Shown here: positions 10,188 through 22,739 of the stretch, piece after piece | How the letters are laid out: each line of letters starts with the position of its first letter | Numbering within the stretch: position 1 is the stretch's first letter | Assembly: GCF_019320115.1 (NCBI RefSeq) | Contig: NC_089595.1 | Location: forward strand, 106,027,611-106,091,610 | Length of the DNA stretch: 64,000 nt | Source: Miscanthus floridulus | Taxonomy: Eukaryota > Streptophyta > Magnoliopsida > Poales > Poaceae | Reading direction: 5' to 3' | Translations under genes and position numbers: made by a program | Notes under the pieces: model-generated | Database searches by the model: none | Told to the model about the DNA's origin: nothing | What the model saw: only the letters and a program-made list of their open reading frames with translations

Positions 10188-13100
10188 TCAGAACTCAAAA
10201 CCCCCGTTCACTTGAACAGATAAAGAAGGCCTTGCGGTGTTGTCAAGGGGTGTCTCCAAGGTGATTACTAGTCCCGAACTGCCGACCTGGCCATTCCATT
10301 TGGATCGCCCAAGCTGCCAAAGCACCATTCGAGGCCTCAGTTCGCGGTAAGGTGTGCACAGTGCAATTCAATTACAGGCAACTTATTATACATGAGAAGA
10401 GGTGGAGTGCTTACAGAGAGAGCTGTGAATGCTGAGGGATGTCTTGAGCAAGAGAAACCACACATTACGCTGAGTTCGTCTTTCAAAGAGTGGACAAACT
10501 CGGTGCGTATTCCAGGATCACTTCCTCCGAAAGTGGGGCAAACACTGGTGCATGTACTTCGGTTAATAAGTTCAGAAGTGTGCAACTAAAATAAACTTGG
10601 AAAGAAGGGATTGATACAATGGCATGAGAACCACAGTAGTGAAAACCCAAAAGACACTTAAATATCCACCCATGTTTGTACTCATTTAAAGAAGGCCAAA
10701 AAGTAAAATGACATAAGCAAGATCAATGAACACGCTCTCAGGTTGTATTCTATGGTAGAATGTAGTTTATCTGCCAAAGCTTTCCTGACCAACAAAAATA
10801 TTTACAAGACGATGCATCCAACAAAAGATGTCACTGTATTGTGACTAACAGCAGGCCACATTTTTACTAAGCTATTCAGAATAACCTCATTTATCTTGAA
10901 AAGCAAACGCTAATTATAACTCTGAGCAAGTGCTTATATCAATCTACCTGATTTGAATGCTGGGCCTCACCATAAGGCCAGACCTCTTCCATGCTACAGC
11001 TTGTGCAACTCCAAATGAAACGGAATTATCAGGCCACTGAAACGTTGGAGTGAACCTAGTACCTTGTTTGTTCTTCAAAAGAAATGGAGTAGAAATAAGA
11101 AGAGGCAGGTGAAGTAATTAGAAACAGATCTCAAGAGGATTAAGTGATGCTACAGGTAGCATGCTTCCGCATATACTAACCTTGAAAGAGAAGCTCACTC
11201 TTGTATCACCAGGACACTTTCCATGTGCTTGGAGGAATCCGCCAAATAAAGGGATTAAACCACTTGCTGTTATCCCCTCACCAGCAACATATGTCAATTG
11301 TCCATTTGGAAATTGCACATCCATGAAGGACTGAAACAAAAATCCAAGCAAAGAGCATTAAACAGCAGAAATGTCATACTGCAGTGGTAAGATGATGCAA
11401 TCCGTACTTCTACATAGGGGCATGCCACAGAAATTATGAGCAAGTCCTATTTTATTGCACAGTAATTCTATAAAAACTCTAGTCAGAGTCCCATTTTGCT
11501 GCAAGCGATTAATGGGGACAATCCTATAAAAACTATGTGATAGGAATCATATATCCTTTGATAGCATGATGGCAAAATTAAACAGGAAAGCTTGTTAACC
11601 AGCCAACTAGGCACCAGCTGCCCAGTTATCCAGCCAATGTTCTTATCATATGGAGTGACAATTTGCAAATATGAGCCAATCCCATTGTTAATTTGCTAGA
11701 TATAAATGACTGAATCTTCATAGAACCAGAAATTTGGTAAAGAAAAAAAAATGTGTACAACCAATAGGATAAATGGTGTGTTGAGAGACAGGTAAAAGGC
11801 ATATACACTTACACAAGCTACAGGGTTGAGGCACATCATTGACATCAGCATCCATTTTCTATGCTTTGACCAGATAGCTGGACATAGGGAATGCATTCCG
11901 TTCTGCAACACGTGCATGAATTTCAATATGGACATGCAATAAAGAACAGCCAGTACAGAAACTTGAAGTGCTTGGATAGGCGTAATTGATACAGAAACTG
12001 GAAATGCTTGAATATGTGAAATTCTATAGAGAGGGCGACAAACACAACTATATTAGGTGCTAGACGTCCTCAGTGATTTAGCAGAAATTGGTATGCAAAA
12101 AATAATATACTTCTGAAAACAGCAAAAGAATATTACATGCATGACTTATTGACTTTGGTGATAGGGCCAAAATTCGGCAATGTAAATAATTTATATAGAT
12201 ATGGGTACATAAATAAACAACAAAAGGTTGGTTATCAATCAGTAATGTTCAGAAAGAAGATAGATAGTTAGCTAAGGAAATATAAAGCTTCCATAGAGCT
12301 ACTTGAGTATTTGAGTGGGAAAAAAAAGCAACAAAAGTTTGAATATCAATCTGTAATGTTCAGAAACAAGATAAGATATTTAGCTGGGAAATGCAAGTCT
12401 TCCATAGAGCTACTTGAGTATTGGAGTGCAAAAACATAAATAACTGTGATAGCAAAAGATTCGCCAGAGAGTATTCTCTAACACCTAATTATATGCTATC
12501 ACTTGCATGTATGAACTATCCTTCGAACCAAGAACGAGTTCCATCTGCAGTAGATTTTCTATAACCATAAACTGCATGCTAAACTTTTAAAGCTACCATG
12601 GTGTATAGAAAATAATCAAATAGTTTGCTAGTCTTCACAAATCACAAGATAAGTGATGTAAGTATACAATTTGAATGGCCACATACATAAGACGAAATGA
12701 CATCAAGCCTAAAGAAAGGGGGGAGAAGTACCTTGCGATCATAACCATACCAAAGAAGGTGTTGCTTTGACAGATGAACGGGCAAAAGAAGCGTGGAGTC
12801 TCGAACAAACAGTAAAGGCCCCAGTTGAACAAGGAAAAGTGGCGAGCTATCATTTCCAGAAGTTAAATTGCCACGTGATGACTCTAACCTCCAAAGGTCT
12901 CCTCGTGCAACTACTGAACTCTCGAAGTCATGGTGCCTGGTGTTGTAAGTTGCTGAGATATTTACAGTGCCCTGTGCCAACATCAATACAAGAGTTATGA
13001 CTCGTAGTTCAGGATTAAAAAATCCATTTAATACGCATACGACTAACAGAAGGTAAGAAAGAAGTTTTTGATACAGCAACAGCCAACAGCATAATTGAAC

Positions 13101-14025
13101 TGCAGGTAGTGCTAATTACAACCAATGATCACAACCAGTTGTTAACATAAAGGGCCCATAACAGACACATTAGATGAGTGAGAGCTATTTAAAGCACCAA
13201 AGCATAAAAAAGAACTCAATGTAGACAAATTATAAACAGTTCACCTAAATCAACCATATAGCCAAAACATCATATATTCTTAAGCACAGTTTAGCTCACC
13301 AAAATGTTTCAGAACAGAACAGTCTAGGTTATCCCGTGACAGAAAATGTGTCAATTATGTGCAAGTTCATCGTCAATCCGATTGATCATACAAACCTTAG
13401 CCTTCTCAAAGTTCTCCAATGTCCCAATTTCGCAATCAAATCCGTCTTCCTCCTCATCCAGTCCATCGTCGCCCATGGCCCCAACCGCACCCACACTAGC
13501 TGCAGTGGCACTTCCAGTGACCGCAGCAGCAGCAGCTGCTGCCACCTCGAGGGACCCTATGTCTACAGCCCTTTCCAAAGCGACGTTCGTGGACCCAACC
13601 GCCCTCACAGCGAGCGCAACCTCCCCCTCGTCCGCCGTCACCGCGGTCGGCGGCTGTGCGACTTCCCATTTCCGGAACGGCACAGGCACAGGCACCTGGC
13701 GCGCGAGGTGCTGAACCGCCGCACCGAGCTCGGACCCCGCCTGCCCGAGCCTGCCGCCGATCTCGACGAGAGAGGACACGGCCACTGCGGGGAGGTCCAC
13801 GGCCCCGGCCGCGCGGCGCACACCGCTGACGAAGGGGACAACGGGGAGGTCGATGTCGAAGGGGATGACGATCTTGGGCGGCAACAGCGCGGGCGGCGAC
13901 CACGGGGGCAGCTGCGGCGGCTGCGCGTGGAGGAGGAGCCCCGAGAAGCCCTGCGCGAGGCGGTCCGCCAGGTCCTGCCCGTGCCGCTGCACGCCCACCC
14001 ACGACGCCTCGAGCGAGATCTCCAT
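10188..14025 (-). CDS. uncharacterised plant protein, seven exons, putative beta-barrel
   Basis: A complete gene can be assembled with GT-AG introns and unbroken phase. Exons are 14025-13396, 12971-12732, 11902-11813, 11330-11181, 11072-10948, 10544-10415 and 10313-10188, giving 496 codons plus TGA. The ATG at 14025 opens the GC-rich first exon. Residues 1-210 are alanine/proline/valine-rich and end in an acidic stretch (GDDGLDEEEDGFD). From about residue 211 the protein alternates hydrophobic and polar residues with many glycines (for example VAGEGITASGLIPLFGGFL and CPTFGGSDPG) and ends in ...NGGFEF*, with a terminal aromatic. That pattern fits an outer-membrane beta-barrel of plastids or mitochondria. 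This is inference; I cannot name the family. No frame lesions were seen, so it is probably functional. Confidence 0.85.
12217..12434. repeat. ~109-bp tandem duplication in intron 2 of the seven-exon gene
   Basis: Two adjacent direct copies share CTTCCATAGAGCTACTTGAG and GTAATGTTCAGAAA. They lie between exons 2 and 3 of the minus-strand gene at 10188-14025 and do not touch its splice sites. Confidence 0.7.
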
Positions 14026-14230
14026 GCTTCCGATCCGATTCGATCGAAGCCCCCCGAGCCCGTAGGCTTCGAGGGGAATGGGGGCGAGGTTTCGCGAAGC
14101 CGAGAGGTGTGGAGAGGAAGAAGCGGGTTCAGTGGTGGTGGTGGACCGGTGGTGGGTGATCGGGAGGCGCTGCGACGGCGATAACGTCTTGCCTGTCCCC
14201 GACGAGACGACGTGGATGGATGGACGGCTG
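14026..14230 (-). promoter_or_regulatory. 5' leader/promoter region of the seven-exon gene
   Basis: GC-rich sequence directly upstream of the ATG at 14025 on the minus strand, typical of grass promoters. No clear TATA box was identified, so the transcription start cannot be placed. Confidence 0.35.
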
Positions 14231-17200
14231 GATATTATTCGAGGTCGGCACGCTGTGGGGCCTACATGTTCGCTTCTGTGGCGGGAGCACGTGAGGACAT
14301 GTCACGCGCGCAATGGAAGATGGTTAGAGCATCTCCACTTGATTGGAACAAGTTATCTCATTTCCCTACAACCAATAAAAAAGAAGATCGAAGACAAAAA
14401 TCAAGCTCCAATAGATTTCCTTTTCAAGTCTCTATTTTTTTCTCAATTCCCTTTCATATTCCTCTCTCACTGACATGCAGGACCCACGCTCTTGAGCGAC
14501 ATCGACACATAGCCGCGCTGGGCACGCCGTGCGCCGAATCGGGAGGTGACGCCGCCGCGCCAGGTGGGCTGCAACCACGCGCAAACATGGGAGGGCCGCC
14601 GCCGCGCCATGGCCCGACGCCAGCTTGTTATGCCCTAGCGAGACAAGATGACTGTCGCCATGCCACGCGCGTTTGCGCAACCACCTCGCCTGTCGCTTCG
14701 CCGTGGCTCACGCCGAGCATGCTGGCGCCGCACCGCGCGCTCTTGCGCAAGCTCCGCACACCGTCGTACCCCCATGCCTAGGTCAGCCCGTCGTTGTTGC
14801 GTGCCGCTATGGATAGGAGAGAAACAAGAAAGGAGAGGAAGACAGATTGCAAATTGATTTGGCATTGACATGTGGGGTTCACGTAAATAAAGGGATGAGA
14901 TTATCTCAATCGGATGGAGCACATATCTCCTATCCAGTGTAATCCAGTTTTCTGAATCTCCTATACTAAATTTTAAGAGAAAGGGGAAAGAGGATCTAAC
15001 GGAGACAAACTAACTCCAGCCCTCTACTTTGATCTCTATTTTTTTATTAAATTTGTCGGTACTTGGTTCTATCTTGAATTTTTATCCTAATTCTGGTGTC
15101 TACAAAATTCTAGCTCTAACAAGAAATTCTAGTCCCGTAATCCACTACAAGTTTTATTTTTTTTTCAGAAATGTCTATTCACGTACCTTCTCTAGGTGAT
15201 ATATCGATCCTTTCAATTGGTCAAAAAGAAAGAGACAAAGATGGCTGCACCCATGTGAATAGATAATAAGAAATGACATGAAAACTTAGGTGATTGAAAT
15301 AGACATATCTTTTTCATATTGAGTATAAGTATGGCATACTATCAAGAAGGAGGCAACATGAATAGTTCGACAAGTTTCAAGTGCTCAAACTAAACGAACA
15401 CCAAGTGCTAACATGAGAGAAACCTTCACATAACATGTACATTTGATAGTATCAAAGTTTGTTTTTTATTTAGGATGGCGAGCCCTCCGAATAAGCTTTC
15501 CGTAGAGTCCAAGATCATCGAAATTGGAGTTTTGAGTAAAAAGTTATGACACTTTTTGTTGAGGTTCTGCATTTTTTGTTGCAACGACTAGTTTTCATGT
15601 GCCTGCATTTATACTCCTTCCCCTTCATTTGTAGGGTTGATGGCTTTGTGCATGAACTAGATACATCGTAGAGGCCTTGTGGCACTGTCCAAACCCCTCT
15701 TTGTAGGTTTGTGTGATTTATGAGAAATCTAAAGAGTTGGGTTGAAAGATTTAGGTTTCCTTTAAAATGCAGGAATTTTGCAACAATAGTATAAGAATTT
15801 CATAGGAATCATTTTATTTTAACAGGAAAACACATGAAAACAAGACAAAATCCTACATTATGAAGTGGGGCCTAGTTGTTGAGAGCAAGAGTGAGCAACC
15901 AAATCAGAAACAATTATGGGCTTCGTGAAGCATATATTACTTTTGGAGGTTAAACCTCCTAGACAGCTAGATGTTGTCTGGCAAGCTCCTATCCTTATTT
16001 TGAGCTACGTGAAAGTTTGTGAAAGCATCGGCTTTGCCTCAAGAACAAAAGAAGTCCAATAGTGAAGCAAGGAAAGAGACAATGCTAGATCTAGACCTTT
16101 GGTGATCGCTCACGGCCCCTTGGAAGGAGCCAAACTTTATGAAACAAATCTTTGAATCTTCATTTAGCATTTGCTTACTTTTGAGTTCTTGCTTTGATTT
16201 GTGTTTCCCACTCAAACTACTTGATTGTGTGTGTTTATGAGTGTAGGTGCATTGTGGACTTGCTAATTTCAAGTTGTTCTCCTTTTTTGCTAAATTTCTG
16301 CAAAAATGTGGAAGTTTCGCAAAAGTGTGGTTCTGCAAAAGTGCAGAAGTTGTGCACCTAGCTAATCCGTTGAGAGATTTTGTTGTTAAATTCTAGAAAC
16401 ACTTATTAACTCCATTCTAGATGACATCCTATCCTTTCAAGGGTGTTGAAAAAGTCTCATAGGATAATCTAGTGATGGCATTTTTTGTCGCTATATGTCA
16501 TCTTCCGGTGATAACTAGAAGTGAAGCACAAAGTATTAAATGATCATAGTATGATCTAATGTAAGCATTTGTGAGTCATCTTATCATCTGGTGTTCACAA
16601 ACTGTTTCTAATGGCTAGTTGTACTAATAGGATAATCAAACGATGGTATTTTTTGGTCGCAATATCATTTGTGATTGAAAAAATGTGTATTTGCAGCAAT
16701 GTCTAGTTGGTTTGCTTGTGCTATTTATATTACTCCAGCTGGACACTTCAATTGTGTTGGAGACATGAGAGGCTAGAGGAACTTGCTATTTTTGAAATAC
16801 ACTCCAACCACATATGAGAGCATAGCTATCATATCTATGGTTTGTAATCACGCCTAGTGCTTTATTCAGTGAGTGTTTAGGCCTTTAGATCAAGAGCTAG
16901 ACAGAGATCACTTTGTGCTCCTTATAATCTTGGTGTGCTAGAGCCTTTGAGAGTCTTAGTGACTCTCCAACAACGTCGAGGATCTTTTGAGCTTCAAGTG
17001 GAGCGATAGAGACACCGTCTACAGGGGATGATGCGACCACCTCCTTGGTGGACAAGCACCATAGTGGATGACACCTTGGTGACTAAGAGAGTTAGTTGAC
17101 AAGTAGTGAGCCTAAGTGGCTTGCGTGAAAGCCTTTGTGACGAGCCCAATGTCATGACCGAAGGAAAGCTTGTTGACCAAGAGCATGTGCTTAGTAAAGT

Positions 17201-17262
17201 TCCAACGTCGTGTCTTGGGAGTTTGCCCTTTCCTCGTTAATCTTTACTTTACAATAGTTTTG
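14231..17262. other. degraded repeat-like DNA flanking element A
   Basis: No gene was found. The 14.3-15.0 kb part has MITE-like phrases (GAGCATCTCCACTTGATTGG) around a GC-rich patch. From about 15.0 to 17.26 kb the sequence is AT-rich, low in coding potential, and reads like the tail of an older retroelement. This tail is interrupted by element A at 17263 and resumes at 41641. Confidence 0.45.
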
Positions 17263-17267
17263 CTTCC
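17263..17267. repeat. target-site duplication of element A, left copy
   Basis: CTTCC immediately before the left LTR, identical to 41636-41640 immediately after the right LTR. Confidence 0.9.
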
Positions 17268-18513
17268 TGACGGGTTCATAAACCTAGGGTCCCTCGAGGA
17301 CCGGCTTCCATGCCAAGGCTCGGCCCAAGAGTCTAAAATGATAGACCGAAAGGGCGGCCCAATCACCGATCGGAAGGACTGGCCGAAGAGAAACAATGCT
17401 CTCTCATCGGCTGCTTCGGCCCACCTCTCCGACCGGAGCGTTCGCTTCAACTCCAGCCACCACCGGACAGCCTCTCCAATTAGAAGGCCTAGCCCAAAAC
17501 ACTACTTCCGGCTCCAACCCTACGTCTCTGACCGAGGGTCGTAGGCAACCTGCTCACCGCTCTTCTTCGACCGGCGCACTCAGAGTCGACTGGAGCCATC
17601 CGACCGGGGACGCCCGCTCGGTAGGAACCAGAAGACGTGCGAAGAAAGGCAAGACAAGGCTCACAAGTCAAAACCACTATACCAGGGACCATACCTTGTG
17701 CGGAACAGTACTCTATAGCCACCATGACACAAACAATATTGTAGGCATCGACATCTCCCTCTACGGTATTGTAGGGGCCGCTAAAACTCCCATTCGGTAA
17801 GGCCCCCCACGTGTCTCTGGGCATCGATAGAGGTATGGGCGCCAGGATTTACCGTACCAGGTGAACATAGCGAGACTCCTCACATGCCTCTAGGCATCAA
17901 ACAGTATTTGTAGGTACCGATGTCCACCATCCCTAAAAAAGGCAGCACGACCTCCGATGTGCATCTGACATTCTACAGTGACAGCAACAGTGTTGTAAGC
18001 GCCAACCACTATCTTGTACCCGCCGGTGTGGGCAACAAGGCTTGGAAGGCGTGGGTAACAAGGCTCGGCAGCAAACGTACCCTCACCCTCTCACTTGTAA
18101 AGCTGTCCCCTTCATCTATAAAAGGGGTGCGCTTCCTCCAACAAAGAGAACCGATTCTAGTTGGCCAGAGTTCCTTAGATCGATAGCTCACAACTACAGA
18201 ACCGCTAGGTTCGGACCTCAAGCACCCGGCTTGAACACTTAGCTCATAGCAAAGTTTCTGTCACTCTCGGCCCTTCCGACCGGAGCCGACCGAACCACTT
18301 GTACACCCCATCTTTCTCCTTCTCGTTTGTAACCCCACTGCAAACTTCGAGCACCTAGGCTCAGGAATAAAGTCACCAACCGACCCTGACTGGACGTAGG
18401 GCACGTTACCTGAACCAGTATAAATCATGTGTCATTGAGTGCTAGGCCACCTCTGATCATAACATATAGCAAAACTACAAATATTCACTAGTTGGTCACT
18501 TTCTGCACCGACA
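17268..18513 (+). repeat. element A 5' LTR
   Basis: 1246 bp, TG...CA, matching 40389-41635 throughout. In the stretches compared by eye most differences are transitions, as expected from decay of methylated cytosines, and there are clearly more of them than between the LTRs of nested B. Confidence 0.92.
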
Positions 18514-18534
18514 GTTGGCGCCGTCCGTGGGGAG
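18514..18534 (+). promoter_or_regulatory. element A primer binding site
   Basis: GTTGGCGCCGTCCGTGGGG directly follows the LTR end. TGGCGCCG plus a G-rich stretch resembles the tRNA-Asp-type primer sites of Tat/Athila gypsy elements. The tRNA identity is inferred. Confidence 0.65.
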
Positions 18535-18567
18535 GACGCTATACGTTCAACACTTTTTGGTCATCGG

Positions 18568-20134
18568 ATGGCCCACTTTTCCGCCACCCTCGCCGTGGTG
18601 GGCTCGGGCGATACGATTCGCTTCGGCTCGCTGGAGTTTCCTACACTCTTACCCACTGGGATGCAGGTCCCACCCGTCTTCGAGCCATCCCAGGCCTTCC
18701 TCTTCGGAAGCCTGAACTTTGTCGCCGACTGGCTCGGCGTGCTACATCTCTGCGAGGAGGCTCGTGTCCCGGCACCCATCGGAGGAGCGTCCTCCATCAA
18801 CTTCGGGACGCATGGCTTCGACGACGTGGCATCTGCGCTTCTTTCTGAGCAAACTCTCTGCTCTAACCCCGCTGTGAGTAATATACACGTTGTTATTTAC
18901 TTACTATTCTTTATCTTTCGTCGATTACCTAGCGGAACCCCATTGTCCCCAACGCCACCGCCGTACGACTAGTTCCCCTACGGCCTCGCGTCTTCCGCAG
19001 ACGCATACGCCTAGGGGCTCCGAAGGATGCCTACGCCGCCCCCTCTCGCATCTGAATTCATGGGAATGGTGAGCTATGCTCCCACCTATTTCCATGACCT
19101 TATGGATGACGATGGCGAGAGTGACGGCTCCAGTATCGGTGACATGGCACCTAGCCACCGTCTGTCCTGAGAGTGCGCTGTGGTGGACCCTCCGGGACAC
19201 CCACCAGTGGAAGCAGAGTCCTCATGGACTCACACCTCTCTAGACCCTCACGCGGAGACCCCTGATCTCACACTTGAGCACGGGGAGAAACTACGACAAC
19301 GGTGGCTGCATCAGCCACCAACTACGTCGGCACGCCTGGCGCACCACACTGTGCCCTGCGCGCATAGACCTGCAAGCGGCGCCCGGGGGCGCACCCGTTA
19401 GGTCCATCACAACACCATGGACAGGGGGAACGATCCCCTACACTTCGCTCGGGCGAACCAGAACATCGCCGCCGCAGCAATGCTTCTGCGTGGCCTGTCC
19501 AAGCCAAATGACCCCCATGAACAGGCGATCCACCAGAACCTTCGGCCTCTAGTGGAGACCGCCGCCGTTCAATAAGTGGAGTGCTCCATATAGCGATGCC
19601 AATACATGTCCTCGCTCTCCGCTAAGGGAACGAGAACACGGCAGATGGGTCGCTCCACCCGATCGCCGCTACAATCACCAAGTGTGGCACAGGAGGCCGC
19701 ACTGGCACCTCATCTTGACCCAGCGACCGCTCCGCACCGACCGCCTGTATTCGCGTGGCTTGGACCGAACCGAGACACAGGCAGCAGCGACCGGAATCCT
19801 AGCCCTGATGGTTTGGGACTGTGGACCTTTATCCAAAACCCCCAACAAACGCCACTCCCATCGTGCTCCGACGGAGGCTAGGGCAAGGGCAAGGCCAAGC
19901 ACTGGGATCAGGATGAAGGCCCCTCCATGCAGAGGGGGAAAAAGAACAGAAAGAATCGCTACCAACCGGCCAACTCTGTGTTGGTCCACACAGCTGATCA
20001 TGCGGGCGCGCAGCCCCAGCAGGGCCCTTCTAGCCACTTCCACGAGCTCATGGAGAGCCCATGCACCAACCACGACTACCTCGTAAAACACCTCTACAAG
20101 GACTGCCAACTCCTCAAGCACCTTCTACGGTAGG
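18568..20134 (+). pseudogene. element A gag relic
   Basis: Gag-like protein pieces in shifting frames run from MAHFSATLAVVG at 18568, through a conserved DDDGESDGSSIGDMAPSH block near 19105-19160, to ...YLVKHLYKDCQLLKHLLR near 20133. That last motif is usual at the gag C-terminal side of this family. Several stops (for example near 18970, 19168 and 19575) and frame changes break the reading frame. It would encode the nucleocapsid/virus-like-particle protein; no protease or RT follows. Confidence 0.7.
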
Positions 20135-20748
20135 CTGGCAATGGCAAGGAGGCAGCAACCAAGAAAGGGAGCGTAGAGAGCTAGGACGCGTACCGACCGA
20201 AGGATGACAACAACGCCCATCTCTCTGAACTACTGGAATAGCTATGTTGTTTTTCCTAAGCTTCAATCTTATCATTGTTTACTTAGTATATGCTCCTACA
20301 AAAGCACCCTGACCCGAACACTTTTCGCCCCGGGGCACTCAGGGGCTCCACTAGGGTACACTACTATCATTATGCATAAATGACTACCTTCCTGTTTTGT
20401 TTACATATGGTGGAATTCCTTCCTACCTAACCAACGGGATAGTTGTTCCTTAGTTTTGCTTTACGTAGCTTTGCTTTAAAAACATTCCAACCGATCGCAC
20501 CCTGCCTTTCCCTACGGTTATGAGTAGCCGAGCCTCTCGGGCCACGCCCTGGGCTCCCAAGGCCATGGCCTACGGGACAAACGGGCAGGTACGAGAAAGA
20601 AAGAATAAAAAACAAAATTATGCTAAGGGAAAACTAAGGAACAAAAGGGAACAGGCTCCCTCGAATGGAGCAATTCTATCACAGAAAACAAAACCGACTG
20701 TAGTCATTAAGCACACAGTAATATTTACACGGGGGCTCCCCCACAAAC

Positions 20749-21158
20749 TTAAACTTCTACCTTCACTAAACTACTTATATTTTGCAAGCTATTGGACCGG
20801 CCCAGCGGCATCTGTTGTCGGAGCGACCGACGGAGGAGTAGGTTGCTCACTCCTCGGTGACACGACATTCGGCTCGGTCGGGGCTGGGGCAACGTTTGCC
20901 TCCGACCCAGGCTCCGCACCATCTGCAGACTGGGAAATGTCTTCTCCGTGCATGCTTCTGGCCATGTCTTCACGGCAGACATCCATCACCCACTGGGCAG
21001 AGACTTGCTCCACCACCGACCTTGCGTGCGGCAGCAAACCCTCCCTAATCGACTAGATGTCCTCCATGCTCAAGCCCTCGGCATACCCACTGCAGTTGGC
21101 AGCGAAGTGTAGGTTCAGATGGTGCGTCGCCACCAATGTCAGCACCCTTGATGCCCCG
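20749..21158 (-). pseudogene. element A antisense ORF, C-terminal part (split by element B)
   Basis: The minus strand encodes a segment including GASRVLTLVATHHLNLHF, ending its open part at GLSMEDI, then a stop (TAG) and LLPHARSVVEQVSAQWVMD in the same frame. It continues the frame of 36960-37425: joining the two flanks and removing one copy of the target duplication restores an open codon run (...FYGASRV...). It belongs to the 'putative gypsy type transposon' class of antisense ORFs located between pol and the 3' LTR in Tat elements. Function unknown. Confidence 0.7.
21154..21158. repeat. target-site duplication of element B, left copy
   Basis: CCCCG here against CCCTG at 36960-36964, one mismatch. 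The antisense ORF of element A reads through when the left copy is taken as the original sequence, so the right copy carries the mutation. Confidence 0.75.
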
Positions 21159-21629
21159 TGTTGACGAAATATGATCGGCAGTCTACCTAGGGGTATGCCT
21201 AAGGTAGTAGATTGTCGGCAGACAGATGCGCAAGCCACAAACAAGATGGTGACGCAAGACAGACACGAGGTTTTATCCAGGTTCGGCCGCCATGAAGGCG
21301 TAATACCTACGTCCTGCGTCTAATTGTATTGATGTATGTCAATGAGAGATGTTTTTTAGAGAGGTCCCCTGCCCGCCTTATATAGTTCGAGAGGCAGGGT
21401 TACAGATCTGGAAACTAATCCTAGCCAGTTACAATTGCCATAGGTGGCCGGATAAGGATTCCTATTCTAACTGACTAGGATCTTGCTTGATCTCCAAATT
21501 TGCCTTGACTCCTTGCGCCGGATTCCAAATAGGTTGGCCGGGCCGCGCGTCGTCTTCTAGTGGACCGGACCCCCTGATCTGGGCCGGCCCAAGCCTAGCC
21601 GTAAGGGTATAGGGGTTAATACCCCGATA
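21159..21629 (-). repeat. element B 3' LTR (left)
   Basis: 471 bp matching 36490-36959. The expected terminal CA reads TA at 21628-21629. A TATA-type CCTTATATAG motif at about 21375 corresponds to the minus-strand LTR promoter (CTATATAAGG). Confidence 0.88.
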
Positions 21630-22234
21630 GCTAGTCCCCGAGTACCATGTTTTATGCTGTGACACGTCGTTCAATCTCCTTCGACTAATGCGATCCGTCT
21701 TCATGTCATCTCCAACTGATTGAAACATTGACCAATCGAATGTGCTAGCATTCTGGTCAGAATAGAGAGCAGTAGACCACGATTATAGCCGAAGATTCTG
21801 GTTGTCCGAAGAATGCATGGTGCTCTTAAAGAAAAAAGAAAAAGATTTCTTTCCTTATCAAGTGTGCCCACTTGTATTTCTGAAAAGAAATGTAAGTGAC
21901 CCTTGGACAGTAGTAATTCTGGCAATCAGTCAAAGCGCAGGGGTCGAAAAAATAAACACATTCACCACAAGGTGAAGTGTGCCCACTTAGTCCCTGAGCC
22001 TGGTAGTAGGTGATGTAGGCACGTGGTGCCAGGGTCTAAAAAGAATTTTCACTGAAGTTAAGAATCTAATCGTCGTACAAGCAATACGAGATGCACCGAT
22101 AGGTGCATCGTACCGATGTAGTCCCCGAGCTTGCTGGAAGGCAGAGTATAAGCCTTGTAGCAAGGTCCAAATAAATGCCTCTCGACTGTATGGGAGTACA
22201 AATCATATGTAGCCGAGGAGAGCGGTCTCCGAGC

Positions 22235-22375
22235 AGTGGTCGGAACAGTCCCCGAGCACGGTAGTGGTCGGAGCAGTCCCCGAGCACGGTAGTGTTTGGA
22301 GCAGTCCCCGAGTACGGTAGTGGTCGGAGCAGTCCCCGAGCACGATAGTGGTCTGGACCATCCCTGAGCATGAGA
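22235..22375. repeat. ~28-bp tandem repeat in element B tail
   Basis: About five direct copies of a unit around GTGGTCGGAGCAGTCCCCGA. The related but longer 67-bp unit array at 33.85-34.42 kb occupies the equivalent place in the second tail copy. Confidence 0.8.
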
Positions 22376-22739
22376 CGTGCGGCGAAGAACCAAATGCCAC
22401 TTGTACTATTATTTCGTGTATTTATTTATCTTCTTACTCTATCAAGTCCAATCTGACACGTCTGGTCAAAAAAGTAGACGGGTATAGTACGTCATACTGC
22501 CTTCTTGTCCTTTCAAGCAAACAGTCACTTGGCACCAGTAAGGAGGTGCGTCAATGTGGGCCCTCTCACACTGGTAACAAAGAGGCGCATACACTGATAA
22601 CGAAGAGGCGCATATATTGGCATAGATCTTGAGGTTGTGAAAACAACCGTCTGCGGCGCGTGTGCACGTCTCCCAAGAATCTCGGGCAGACGAAACGGTG
22701 GAACTCTTGGTTAAATATAGTATAGAATTGGTAAGTTAC

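Noticed and set aside
10944..10946. Apparent stop (TAG) after QIR ending the seven-exon gene at exon 5
   Set aside because: The TAG lies inside a donor (CAG/GTAGAT). Splicing there joins in phase to SVCPTFGGSDPG and a further exon ending in FEF*, so the gene continues to 10188.
13336..14184. 282-codon plus-strand ORF
   Set aside because: It is antisense to exon 1 of the minus-strand seven-exon gene, which has a full, splice-consistent model; the plus frame shows no domain.
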